Source: Photobacterium damselae (GTDB lineage Bacteria; Pseudomonadota; Gammaproteobacteria; Enterobacterales; Vibrionaceae). From it: a stretch of DNA of 64,000 nucleotides. The stretch covers positions 62,001 to 126,000 of the forward strand of contig NZ_PYOG01000004.1 in the NCBI RefSeq assembly GCF_003026815.1, in the 5' to 3' direction. A model generated the notes under the pieces. The model worked only from the letters and a program-made list of their open reading frames with translations. It did no database searches and had not been told where the DNA came from. Shown here one piece after another: positions 37,786-46,879 of the stretch (within the stretch, counting starts at the first letter, position 1; each line of letters starts with the position of its first letter). Position numbers and translations under genes: made by a program.

Positions 37786-38265
37786 ATGAACCTAACGGCT
37801 TTACTCTGTTATTTATTACTTATCTTAAATTCAACGGTAAGCTGGGCATTCTCGGCTGAGATAAACATAGAAACGGATACCTTAAATCGCCATCAACTCC
37901 CCTCGTCCCCTTTGGCTCAACCGACCTACGGCCAGAAGTACTTAGAGCCTAACTCCTTAGATCATAGTAATTCAGATCATGGCTACTTAATTGCCAGCAA
38001 ACTCCAAACTTTTGCAGGAGATCGAATCTGGTTTCAAGTTCATAATTATTATCAGCAAGAAGTCATTTTTACCGAGTTAATTTTAACGGAGGATAATCAC
38101 TTACCTGAGGTTTGGGGAGTAACATTGATCCAGCGGCTTCAACAGCAATACAGTCCATGGCTGACTATCCGCTCTTTTTCTCAACATGATGCAGCCAGCA
38201 ATGTCTATCAGGCCAAATTAATCCTTCCCGATCCATTTTACTCTTGGACTCTTTCGATTCATTAG
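37786..38265 (+). CDS. Predicted exported protein of unknown function between tRNA arrays
   Basis: 159 residues. The N-terminus is a likely signal peptide (MNLTALLCYLLLILNSTVSWA, cleavage near AFS/AEI); the Cys8 is inside the hydrophobic core and is not a lipobox. The rest has mixed polar residues, with WFQVHNYYQQEVIFTELILT and VWGVTLIQRLQQQ segments. I recognise no family. The ribosome site is weak, so expression is uncertain, but codon composition looks coding. It is the only gene between the two copies of the tRNA array. Confidence 0.6.
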   Translation: MNLTALLCYLLLILNSTVSWAFSAEINIETDTLNRHQLPSSPLAQPTYGQKYLEPNSLDHSNSDHGYLIASKLQTFAGDRIWFQVHNYYQQEVIFTELILTEDNHLPEVWGVTLIQRLQQQYSPWLTIRSFSQHDAASNVYQAKLILPDPFYSWTLSIH

Positions 38266-38623
38266 CGACAGATAGGGCAATCTTTCTGCTTTTCGAGTTC
38301 AATAAAACAGACATTAAAAGCTCCCCGCCCAGTTATTTAACTGAGTTACGACTCTCAAAATAGATTTCTATTAGACTCTTTTTTCTATCCATCACCCGAC
38401 CTTAACAAAATCGGCCAAAAAACGGGAAATAAAACACCCTATTTTCGATTAAATCCCCCTTATAAAATCTCTTGCAAAGAAGGTTAACATTTTCAAATAG
38501 CAGTAATAAATCACGCAATTAAGTTTAAAATTCCAGCAAAAAGAGCAAAAAAACAAGCATTGGATTTTTTTTTCAAAAAAACCGTTGACGAAAAGACGGA
38601 AAACCTTTTTAATGCGCCTCGTT
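38266..38623. other. AT-rich stretch before tRNA array B
   Basis: 358 bp with no gene. The last 60 bp are the diverged leader and promoter of array B (38585-38613). I see nothing else recognisable. Confidence 0.6.
38585..38613 (+). promoter_or_regulatory. Strong stable-RNA promoter of tRNA array B
   Basis: TTGACG (38585-38590), 17-bp spacer, TTTAAT (38608-38613), GC-rich discriminator GCGCCTC. Confidence 0.85.
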
Positions 38624-38699
38624 GCCTCGATAGCTCAGTCGGTAGAGCAGGGGATTGAAAATCCCCGTGTCGGTGGTTCGATTCCGCCTCGAGGCACCA
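38624..38699 (+). tRNA. tRNA-Phe (GAA), array B unit 1
   Basis: 76 nt, same sequence as array A copies, CCA encoded. Confidence 0.98.
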
Positions 38700-38739
38700 T
38701 TACTTCCCTTTCGAAGTAATGTGTGATGCAACAAACTAT

Positions 38740-38815
38740 TCCTCCTTAGTTCAGTCGGTAGAACGGCGGACTGTTAATCCGTATGTCGCTGGTTCAAGTC
38801 CAGCAGGAGGAGCCA
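38740..38815 (+). tRNA. tRNA-Asn (GTT), array B unit 1
   Basis: 76 nt, CCA encoded; a 40-nt spacer before it differs from array A at two bases. Confidence 0.98.
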
Positions 38816-38867
38816 AATTTGATTTTATGATATCTCATTTGAGTATCTTGAAATCCACGAATTTTGT

Positions 38868-38943
<76 letters not shown>

Positions 38944-39000
38944 TTATTCTTCTTACTCTTGTAGTAAGAGCAAAATAGAGGACTTACCTCCCCTATTTTT

Positions 39001-39076
39001 GCCTCGATAGCTCAGTCGGTAGAGCAGGGGATTGAAAATCCCCGTGTCGGTGGTTCGATTCCGCCTCGAGGCACCA
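39001..39076 (+). tRNA. tRNA-Phe (GAA), array B unit 2
   Basis: 76 nt, CCA encoded; 4-nt spacer to the next tRNA. Confidence 0.98.
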
Positions 39077-39080
39077 CTAT

Positions 39081-39156
39081 TCCTCCTTAGTTCAGTCGGT
39101 AGAACGGCGGACTGTTAATCCGTATGTCGCTGGTTCAAGTCCAGCAGGAGGAGCCA
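39081..39156 (+). tRNA. tRNA-Asn (GTT), array B unit 2
   Basis: 76 nt, CCA encoded. Confidence 0.98.
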
Positions 39157-39208
39157 CATTTGATTTTATGATATCTCATTTGAGTATCTTGAAATCCACG
39201 GATTTTGT

Positions 39209-39284
<76 letters not shown>

Positions 39285-39341
39285 TTATTCTTCTTACTCT
39301 TGTAGTAAGAGCAAAATAGAGGATTTACCTCCCCTATTTTT

Positions 39342-39417
39342 GCCTCGATAGCTCAGTCGGTAGAGCAGGGGATTGAAAATCCCCGTGTCGGTGGTTCGAT
39401 TCCGCCTCGAGGCACCA
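39342..39417 (+). tRNA. tRNA-Phe (GAA), array B unit 3
   Basis: 76 nt, CCA encoded. The spacer before it carries a single C-to-T change relative to the other three Thr-Phe spacers. Confidence 0.98.
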
Positions 39418-39421
39418 CTAT

Positions 39422-39497
39422 TCCTCCTTAGTTCAGTCGGTAGAACGGCGGACTGTTAATCCGTATGTCGCTGGTTCAAGTCCAGCAGGAGGAGCCA
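39422..39497 (+). tRNA. tRNA-Asn (GTT), array B unit 3
   Basis: 76 nt, CCA encoded. Confidence 0.98.
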
Positions 39498-39549
39498 CAT
39501 TCGATTTTGTGATATCTCATTTGAGTGTCTTGAAATCTACAGATTTAGT

Positions 39550-39625
<76 letters not shown>

Positions 39626-39634
39626 TCTATTAAG

Positions 39635-39663
39635 AAACCTCATCATCTGATGAGGTTTTTTTT
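39635..39663 (+). terminator. Terminator of tRNA array B
   Basis: Same AACCTCATC/GATGAGGTT hairpin and T8 as array A. Confidence 0.92.
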
Positions 39664-39820
39664 CATCTCAATAAAATCAATCCCCTACTCCATCACTCAA
39701 TATTTACTACGCTACGTCCTTCAATATTTGTTTCCGTGGTAACGGTCCATCCCCGATGTGATTTTAGAGCTAGCCTTAGCAGACTCAGTACATCGCCCTA
39801 TCCTTACGATACTGAATATA

Positions 39821-39852
39821 AAAAAAATCCCCAGCATATTTCTATACTGAGG
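39821..39852 (-). terminator. Terminator of mrcB
   Basis: On the minus strand, CCTCAGTATA and TATGCTGGGG pair imperfectly, followed by T8. Confidence 0.65.
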
Positions 39853-39881
39853 ACCTCATTGACTCAATTAACGCGCAAATA

Positions 39882-42425
39882 TTAATTTGCAAACATATTC
39901 TGAATCCATGCGGCAGGTTGCTTGCTGCCACCACCTTGGCACGCAGCTTTCAAACTGCCATTTTGATCCCACGCAGGAAGTGACACATTACCACCACAAT
40001 CAAAACGTAATGTACCATTACTTAAGCGTTGATACTTCACCGTACGGATTTGTTGAGGCCAGGGTAAACGCAATGGCTCTGGTTTACGGCGTGTTAAATA
40101 CTCACCATAAATACGCAGCGCTCCACTTGAGCCAGTTAAACGCACCGATTTGTTATCATCACGTCCAACCCAGATCGCGACCACTTCACGTCCATCAGCC
40201 CCGGCAAACCAACTATCACGAGATTTATCCGTAGTACCAGTCTTACCCGCAAGTGAGGCATAGCCAAATTTACTCTGGAGATAACGAGCTGTCCCTTCAC
40301 TCACAACCCGCTTCATGGCATAGGTTGTAAGCCAAGCGGCCTGTAATGGCACTACCTGTTGATATTTAGGCACATGCTGATACACCACCTTCCCTTCTTT
40401 TGTCATCACAGCACGTAACGCAGATAACGGCGCTCGTTTTCCGCCACTGGCAATACTTTGGAACATCTGGGTCACTTCAAGCGGTGTTAAAGTAAATGAG
40501 CCCAAAAGGATCGATGGCACATGAGGTACTTCATCTGGATTCACGCCAAGTTCGCTTAATGTATGAATGACGTCTTTTAAGCCTACTTGCAAACCTAGAT
40601 TCACTGTCGGTACGTTAAGAGATTTAGCTAAAGCCAAATACAGCGGTACAGCACCTCGGTATTTACGATCATAGTTACGAGGTTTCCAGTTATCCCCATT
40701 ACTACCTCGCAGTACAATCGGCTTATCATCTAAAGTCGTTGCTAGGGTATAGCGATTCGGTTGACGCAGAGCAGAGAGATAAACCGCCGGCTTAACCAAT
40801 GAGCCAATTTGACGACTTGCATCTAAAGCTCGGTTAAAACCAGCATATCCGGTGCGACTTCCTCCGATCATGGCACGGATCTCACCACTCATTCGATCTG
40901 CAGCCACCATAGCAGTTTCCACTTGCATCCCAGCTCGTTTATTTAGCTGCGGCACCATAGCCTCAACGGCATCTTCAGCATCTTGCTGGGAAACCGGATC
41001 TAAGGTACTAAAAATCTTCAAGCCATAACCTAATTGGTAAATATCACCAACACTGTCTCTTAGCTCTCGACGTAATAAATCAAAGTAAGCGGGCTGACGA
41101 GTGGCTATCTGCGGTGCTTTTTGTACTCCCAGCGGCTTGGACGCAGCAAGCTCATACTCTTGACCTGAGATAATGTCATTATCCATCAATAATCGTAGAA
41201 CGAGGTCTCGGCGCTCTCTAGTACGCTCAGGGTGTCGCCAAGGGTTAAATTGTGATGGTCCTTTAACCATACCCACCAGCATAGCCAACTGCTCTGGTGC
41301 CAGCTCTTGTACTGGGCGACCAAAATAAAGTCGAGCACCTAAAGCAAAACCGTGGACCTCTTTGCCACCATTTTGCCCCATGTACACCTCATTTAAATAC
41401 GCTTCTAAGATGCGATCTTTGCTATAGCGATAATCTAAAATTACGGCAATATACGCTTCTCGGATCTTACGCCATAAGCTTCGTTCACGACTTAGGAATA
41501 GGTTCTTTGCTAACTGCTGCGTTAAGGTACTGCCTCCTTGAACGGTTCGCCCGGCCCTTAGATTGACAAACAGAGCACGAGCAATCGCCATTGGAGAGAC
41601 ACCATCATGCTCATAAAAATCACGATCCTCGGTCGTAATTAAAGCTTGGCTTAATAACTTAGGAAATTGGTTTAATGGCAAGAACATACGCTGTTCATCG
41701 CTGGTAGCTCCCAGCATACCAAGCATTTTGGGCTCTAAACGAACATAACCCAATTTACGGTTATTGCTCATATCAACAATTGAGCTAATTTCACTGCCAC
41801 TAAAATTAATTTTTACGTGACGGCGCCCTTCTTTTCCGGTTGGGAAATCAAAAGCACGACGAATAAACTCAATAGAATGGCTAGATGCGGCATACTCACC
41901 AATTTGATTTGGCTGAGCCACTTTATGGTACTGCAACACATCCAATTCGCGTTTTAAGGCAGGAAGAGAGAGCGTAAGTCCGGGCTCAAGAGTGAGTACT
42001 CGACCATAAACAACTGAAGGTAACTGCCATGTTTGGCCGTCCATTTTGCTGCGTACCACATTATCAAGATAAATACCGATAACTAGCAAAATAGCCAATA
42101 CAACTAGACCAATTTTAAAAGCAAGCCAAGCCAGTTTTTTCTGCCAAGTTGATACTTTTGCGGTTTTCGCTTTCTTCTTTTTTGATGAGGTTTTCTTACT
42201 TGGTGCTTTTTTTACTGCCGGCTTCTTTTCTGCCGTTTTTTTCGGTTCAGGCTTTTTTGCAGGCGCTTTCTTGGCTGGCGGTTTTCGGGTAGGCGTTTTT
42301 TTATCTTCCCCCTCATCGCCCGTTTTTTTTCGGCGAGAGCTGGGTCTTTGGGCGCACTTTCGTTGAGAAAGAGACTGATTGTGAGCGCTAATATGGCTTA
42401 TATTGGCAGGCAACTTAGTCATCAT
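39882..42425 (-). CDS. mrcB: Penicillin-binding protein 1B (bifunctional peptidoglycan synthase)
   Basis: 847 residues. Cytoplasmic tail of about 95 residues, very rich in Lys, Ala and Pro (repeated KKAP/KKP steps at about 42-90). One membrane helix (about 99-120), the UB2H domain, then the glycosyltransferase with catalytic Glu266 (ITTEDRDFYEHDG) and GGSTLTQQLAKNLF. The transpeptidase has Ser542/Lys545 (GSLVKP), SLN at 602-604 and KTGT near 735. Partner LpoB-type activators would act in the periplasm. A LexA-like box lies in the presumed promoter (42487-42502). Confidence 0.96.
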   Translation of the reverse strand: MMTKLPANISHISAHNQSLSQRKCAQRPSSRRKKTGDEGEDKKTPTRKPPAKKAPAKKPEPKKTAEKKPAVKKAPSKKTSSKKKKAKTAKVSTWQKKLAWLAFKIGLVVLAILLVIGIYLDNVVRSKMDGQTWQLPSVVYGRVLTLEPGLTLSLPALKRELDVLQYHKVAQPNQIGEYAASSHSIEFIRRAFDFPTGKEGRRHVKINFSGSEISSIVDMSNNRKLGYVRLEPKMLGMLGATSDEQRMFLPLNQFPKLLSQALITTEDRDFYEHDGVSPMAIARALFVNLRAGRTVQGGSTLTQQLAKNLFLSRERSLWRKIREAYIAVILDYRYSKDRILEAYLNEVYMGQNGGKEVHGFALGARLYFGRPVQELAPEQLAMLVGMVKGPSQFNPWRHPERTRERRDLVLRLLMDNDIISGQEYELAASKPLGVQKAPQIATRQPAYFDLLRRELRDSVGDIYQLGYGLKIFSTLDPVSQQDAEDAVEAMVPQLNKRAGMQVETAMVAADRMSGEIRAMIGGSRTGYAGFNRALDASRQIGSLVKPAVYLSALRQPNRYTLATTLDDKPIVLRGSNGDNWKPRNYDRKYRGAVPLYLALAKSLNVPTVNLGLQVGLKDVIHTLSELGVNPDEVPHVPSILLGSFTLTPLEVTQMFQSIASGGKRAPLSALRAVMTKEGKVVYQHVPKYQQVVPLQAAWLTTYAMKRVVSEGTARYLQSKFGYASLAGKTGTTDKSRDSWFAGADGREVVAIWVGRDDNKSVRLTGSSGALRIYGEYLTRRKPEPLRLPWPQQIRTVKYQRLSNGTLRFDCGGNVSLPAWDQNGSLKAACQGGGSKQPAAWIQNMFAN

Positions 42426-42464
42426 CCATCACTATTTGATTATCTAATTATCGATTCCTAAATG

Positions 42465-42511
42465 CCATGATACCTGATTATGAATCCTGTTCATATATAC
42501 AGGTATCATGG
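42465..42511. repeat. 12-bp inverted repeat between hrpB and mrcB
   Basis: CCATGATACCTG (42465-42476) and CAGGTATCATGG (42500-42511) are perfectly complementary with a 23-nt loop. No T-run follows on the minus strand, so it is not a classic hrpB terminator. It partly overlaps the LexA-like box. Confidence 0.75.
42487..42502 (-). promoter_or_regulatory. LexA (SOS) box candidate upstream of mrcB
   Basis: CTGTTCATATATACAG has CTG-N10-CAG and matches 14 of 16 positions of the consensus CTGTATATATATACAG. It lies 62 bp before the mrcB start. On the minus strand a TTGTCG -35 and a TATATA-type -10 can be placed so that the box covers the -10. LexA control is inferred. Confidence 0.5.
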
Positions 42512-42605
42512 TTTGCGACAATTGACGCGAATCGATAACTTAAACCAGTGGGAAATAGCTCAGCACAACGCCTGATATCTATTATTTATCTCTGTTATTA
42601 AAGTC

Positions 42606-45098
42606 TTAAAGCTGGCGTTTAGTCTTTCGGGTTGGAATATGACTTGCTGGATCATCAGGCCACGGGTGCTTGGGATAGCGCCCTTTCATCTCTTTTTGTA
42701 CCTCTCGGTAAGAGCCTTGCCAAAAAGCCGCTAAGTCTTGAGTGATTTGTAGCGGCCTTTGTGCAGGCGATAACAGCTCTAACACCAATCGAACTTGACC
42801 ATTAGCAATCGAAGGAGATGTTGGTTCGCCAAACATCTCTTGCAGTTTAACCGCAAGAACAGGCGGCTGATGTAACTCATAACGCAAACGAATATTCGAT
42901 CCCGTTGGCACCTGATAGTGAGTAGGCAACCATAGGTTAAGTTGTTGCATCGCTTCCCAACCAATATACGCCTCTAGTGCTGCGACCAGATTAAGTTTGG
43001 CTAAAGCCTTAAAAGAATTTATGCCCTGTAGATAAGGCGCTAACCACTGATCTAGGCCTTGTAATAAGCCGTTATCACAGAGATCAGGTAAAGTCAGGTT
43101 AAGATTCCAATGCTGAGCATTTCGCGCTCGTACCAATAGATTTTGACTGGCTTCATTCCACGGCAGACAACTTAGCCCTTTACGGCGCACTGCATTTAGT
43201 AACGCTTCAGCCGTCTGATCGGCACTCGGTTCAGGTAACGCTTTTGTACTCACAATTAACTGACCACAATAGAGACGCTCTTCTGCGGTTAATCGCCCTT
43301 TTTTCTCATCCCAATCTAACCAAGATTTACGTTCAAACAGATAAGGCAAGTATTGCTCTAATAGCGCAATATCCGCAGCCACTGCACTAAATATTCGACT
43401 ATCACCTTGTTGTGTTCGTACTAAATCTGCCACCACTAAATAGTCATTACCAGCAAGCTTCTCATCGTCATTAATCATGGCTCCTTGTCCATTTGCCAAT
43501 CCATAACGGCCTAATTGAGTACGTGCTTTAGCAATGCGATCGGGATAACCGGCGGCAAGAATAACCGCTATCAGTTCAAGGTGGATCTGGCCTGGCTTGA
43601 TCTGGTGGCCAAACTTAGTTGCGTACTGCTGAGCTCGTTGCAAATAGCTGCCACCTTGAGCCAGTTTTTTTTCATCCAACAGATTAAGGGCAAAAGCTAA
43701 GTCTGGATTATTCACCCCTTTAGGTGGATTTTCTAGCAATGCCACTAACAGAGCTGCCGTTGCTACACCATGGTCATACCCTTGCTCAGTCAGTTGCTCG
43801 CCTTGCAATAGCATCAATCCATGACGAGGATCGGTTCCAAGTTGATAGAGTCGTTGTCCTAGCTCGGTCAACTGTCTATCTATCTGACAAAGCCCAAGAC
43901 GTGACAACAGCTGATACGCCGCTTGCATGGATGATTTAGGCGGTAGAGTGAGCCATTGCAGGTCGCTGATATCACGACATCCCCACTGAGCTAATTCCAG
44001 CGCCAATGAGGTTAAATCAGCTCGTTGAATCTCAGGGACAGGAACAATGGGCTGACGACTTAATTGTTCTTCACTGTAAAGACGCACACAGATTCCAGGT
44101 TCTAATCGTCCTGCTCGACCAGCTCGTTGTTCTGCCGATGATTGAGCGATTTTGACCAATTCTAATCGGCTAATACCGCTACGACCGTCCCATTGTGCAA
44201 TGCGCTCTAAGCCACAGTCGATGACTAACCGTATGCCTTCAATGGTTAAACTGGTTTCTGCAATATTGGTCGCCAGTACCACTTTTCGCTGCCCTTGCGC
44301 CGTTGGCATTATGGCTTGTTGCTGGGCAGATAAACTCTGTTGACCATATAAAGGAGCAATCACAACATTAGCACCAAGATCGTGCTGCTGTAATAGCTCC
44401 TCAACCCGCTTGATTTCACCAACACCAGGCAAAAATACTAATATAGAGCCCGTTTCCGTTCGTAGCAGTTGCAGGATGGCTTTACTGCATTGCTCGGTCA
44501 AATCACGAATATTTCGCAGAGACTGATAACGGTATTCTATCGGATAGCAACGACCTTGAGACTCAATATAATGGGCCTCTGGCAGTAAGTTTTGTAGTGC
44601 CTGTTGATCTAAGGTTGCCGACATCAATAAGATTTTCAGATCATCTCGCAACGCTTCTTGAACTTCCAAAGCCAGAGCAAGCGCGGTATCGGCATGAATA
44701 CTACGCTCGTGAAACTCATCAAAAATCAGTAGCTCGATGCCATTAAGCTCAGGATCTTGCTGAAGCATCTTGGTCATCACCCCCTCAGTTACAATCTCTA
44801 ACTGAGTTTGGCTGCTAACCTTATTTTCACCTCGCATGCGCAATCCCACCGTTTGGCCAACCTCTTCACCTAATTGAGATGCCAAATAGCGAGCAATATT
44901 ACGAGCCGCCAAACGTCTAGGTTCCAGCAAAATTATCTTTCCTGAACACTTTTCTGAACAAAATGCCGTTCTAAGCAAATGCAGCGGTAATTGCGTCGAT
45001 TTACCTGCCCCTGGAGGCGCTTTTAAGATAAGTTGGGAGCCAGATTGCAATGCGGTTGTAATATCTGCTAATACTGCATCAATAGGAAGTTGAGCCAC
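42606..45098 (-). CDS. hrpB: ATP-dependent helicase HrpB
   Basis: 830 residues. DEAH-type helicase of the HrpA/HrpB group: Walker A APPGAGKST (about 27-35), motif II DEFHE, motif III MSATLD, motif V TNIAETSLTI and motif VI QRAGRAGR. The C-terminal HrpB domain extends from about 530. HrpB is linked to mRNA processing in some bacteria and its role is not settled. Its neighbours mrcB and sfsA match the usual order. Confidence 0.95.
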   Translation of the reverse strand: MAQLPIDAVLADITTALQSGSQLILKAPPGAGKSTQLPLHLLRTAFCSEKCSGKIILLEPRRLAARNIARYLASQLGEEVGQTVGLRMRGENKVSSQTQLEIVTEGVMTKMLQQDPELNGIELLIFDEFHERSIHADTALALALEVQEALRDDLKILLMSATLDQQALQNLLPEAHYIESQGRCYPIEYRYQSLRNIRDLTEQCSKAILQLLRTETGSILVFLPGVGEIKRVEELLQQHDLGANVVIAPLYGQQSLSAQQQAIMPTAQGQRKVVLATNIAETSLTIEGIRLVIDCGLERIAQWDGRSGISRLELVKIAQSSAEQRAGRAGRLEPGICVRLYSEEQLSRQPIVPVPEIQRADLTSLALELAQWGCRDISDLQWLTLPPKSSMQAAYQLLSRLGLCQIDRQLTELGQRLYQLGTDPRHGLMLLQGEQLTEQGYDHGVATAALLVALLENPPKGVNNPDLAFALNLLDEKKLAQGGSYLQRAQQYATKFGHQIKPGQIHLELIAVILAAGYPDRIAKARTQLGRYGLANGQGAMINDDEKLAGNDYLVVADLVRTQQGDSRIFSAVAADIALLEQYLPYLFERKSWLDWDEKKGRLTAEERLYCGQLIVSTKALPEPSADQTAEALLNAVRRKGLSCLPWNEASQNLLVRARNAQHWNLNLTLPDLCDNGLLQGLDQWLAPYLQGINSFKALAKLNLVAALEAYIGWEAMQQLNLWLPTHYQVPTGSNIRLRYELHQPPVLAVKLQEMFGEPTSPSIANGQVRLVLELLSPAQRPLQITQDLAAFWQGSYREVQKEMKGRYPKHPWPDDPASHIPTRKTKRQL

Positions 45099-45321
45099 AG
45101 CGGAGCCTTTTAATCATTAAATACGTCACTATTGTAACGGGCTTGGGATAAAACTTGCAGTCTCATCAAAAACGAATAGACCACAAAAACACCTTATTTT
45201 GTGTATATTTTTTGCTTATTAATGGCACCATTTGCAAAACCTATGGTCTGAATGCTGTTCAAAATAGCAGAAAACATGACAGATTCGCTATATTTGTACG
45301 TAAAACAAACAAAGAGGTTCT

Positions 45322-46035
45322 ATGAAGTTTGCAAAACCACTACAACCTGCCACCCTCATTAAACGCTATAAACGTTTTTTAGCCGATGTGTCCTTAGCAG
45401 ATGGCCGTGAAATCACGATTCATTGCGCAAATACAGGGGCCATGACCGGTTGTGCGGAACCAGGAAGTACGGTTTGGTATTCCACCTCCGATAACCCAAA
45501 GCGTAAGTATCCCAATAGTTGGGAGCTCACTTACACTCAGCAAGGAAATTGGATCTGTGTAAATACCGCTCAAGCAAACCGTTTGGTAGAAGAAGCGATT
45601 AATCATCAAATCATTCCTGAACTCGCAGGCTACAGCACTCTGCGTACAGAAGTGAAATATGGCAGTGAAAACAGCCGAATTGATATCCTACTGCAAGATG
45701 AAGCGAAAGCGGATTGCTATATCGAAGTCAAAAGTGTCACGTTGCTAGCAGAACATGGGCAAGGCCTATTTCCTGATGCTGTGACGACTCGCGGTCAAAA
45801 ACACCTTCGAGAATTGATGGAGATGGCACAACAAGGACACCGAGCGGTGCTTTTTTTCGCTATTTTGCATTCAGGGATTGAAAATGTCGCTATCGCACAC
45901 CATATAGACCCGAACTATTACCATTTACTTAAACAGGCGGAACAGGCAGGCGTCGAGATCATCTGTTATCAAGCAAGTATTGCAACAGATGAAATGGCAA
46001 TCAATAAACGGCTACAATTTCACCATTCAAACTGA
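45322..46035 (+). CDS. sfsA: Sugar fermentation stimulation protein homologue SfsA
   Basis: 237 residues (E. coli 234). Family motifs are [33 protein letters not shown] and [10 protein letters not shown]. The acidic EVKS and DILL residues give a nuclease-like fold, and DNA binding was reported for E. coli. It precedes dksA as usual. Confidence 0.94.
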   Translation: MKFAKPLQPATLIKRYKRFLADVSLADGREITIHCANTGAMTGCAEPGSTVWYSTSDNPKRKYPNSWELTYTQQGNWICVNTAQANRLVEEAINHQIIPELAGYSTLRTEVKYGSENSRIDILLQDEAKADCYIEVKSVTLLAEHGQGLFPDAVTTRGQKHLRELMEMAQQGHRAVLFFAILHSGIENVAIAHHIDPNYYHLLKQAEQAGVEIICYQASIATDEMAINKRLQFHHSN

Positions 46036-46164
46036 AAAATGTTGAATTCTTCACATTGGTGTAAAATTGAAGATAAGCTGTAATTGCCACCAAAGAACCT
46101 TTCTGCTATAGATACCGCCCATTTTTAACCAGTGACGGTTATTAGGTATATTAGGAGATGCTAT

Positions 46165-46614
46165 ATGCCAGAGAGCAACGTTAAAAAATCACTAGGCATC
46201 CTGGCTATTGCTGGGGTACAACCTTACCAAGAAAAAGCAGGCGAAGAGTACATGGGTGAGGCTCAACTTGAGCACTTCCGTAAGATTCTCGATGCTTGGC
46301 GTAACCAGCTACGTGAAGAAGTTGGTCGCACAGTAAACCACATGCAGGACGAAGCCGCGAACTTCCCAGATCCTGTAGACCGCGCAGCGCAGGAAGAAGA
46401 GTTCAGCTTAGAACTTCGTAACCGCGACCGCGAGCGTAAGCTAATCAAGAAAATCGAAAAAACACTTCAGCGTATCGAAGATGATGATTTCGGCTTCTGT
46501 GATTCATGTGGTATCGAAATCGGTATTCGTCGTCTTGAAGCTCGCCCAACAGCAGAACTTTGCATTGACTGTAAAACTCTCGCTGAGCTAAAAGAAAAAC
46601 AGATGGCTGGTTAA
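46165..46614 (+). CDS. dksA: RNA polymerase-binding transcription factor DksA
   Basis: 149 residues from the ATG at 46165, with TTAGGAGA before it (an in-frame ATG at 46132 is less likely). A long coiled coil (about 33-110) with the tip acidic residues [13 protein letters not shown] inserts into the polymerase secondary channel. The zinc finger has CDSCG and CIDC. With ppGpp it would repress stable-RNA promoters such as those of the tRNA arrays here. Confidence 0.97.
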   Translation: MPESNVKKSLGILAIAGVQPYQEKAGEEYMGEAQLEHFRKILDAWRNQLREEVGRTVNHMQDEAANFPDPVDRAAQEEEFSLELRNRDRERKLIKKIEKTLQRIEDDDFGFCDSCGIEIGIRRLEARPTAELCIDCKTLAELKEKQMAG

Positions 46615-46640
46615 TCCTTAACAAGGTATTATGCAGCAGC

Positions 46641-46675
46641 AAGAAAGAGGGAGCAGAGTGCTCCCTCTTTCTTTT
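46641..46675 (+). terminator. Terminator of dksA
   Basis: AAGAAAGAGGGAGC pairs with GCTCCCTCTTTCTT around AGAGT, with T-rich ends. It separates dksA from gluQ. Confidence 0.88.
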
Positions 46676-46781
46676 GTCTCTATTTATGGCAATTGAAACC
46701 CAATTACGACATTAGAGACTCTTTATTATCGGATAGGCTGTTAATGATAGTTGCAAAACCATTGCACCCATATTCTTGACA

Positions 46782-46824
46782 CCAAACTGATTAGCTTTCT
46801 GCTTAAGTGGGCTAATCAGTTTGG
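46782..46824 (+). repeat. 14-bp inverted repeat in the gluQ leader
   Basis: CCAAACTGATTAGC (46782-46795) and GCTAATCAGTTTGG (46811-46824) are perfectly complementary with a 15-nt loop. No T-run follows. It lies 56 bp before the gluQ ATG. Confidence 0.8.
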
Positions 46825-46879
46825 TTGCCCTATTCGATCCATTAACCGTAAGCCGTTTAATTTAACTGCCTTATTTGTT

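Noticed and set aside
39887..40234. 115-codon plus-strand ORF opposite mrcB
   Set aside because: It lies wholly antisense to the PBP1B coding sequence, has no ribosome site and no recognisable domain; it is a shadow frame.
46751..46879. Longer N-terminus for gluQ
   Set aside because: It would translate the 14-bp inverted repeat and add 43 residues not typical of the family; the ATG at 46880 gives the expected GluQ N-terminus.
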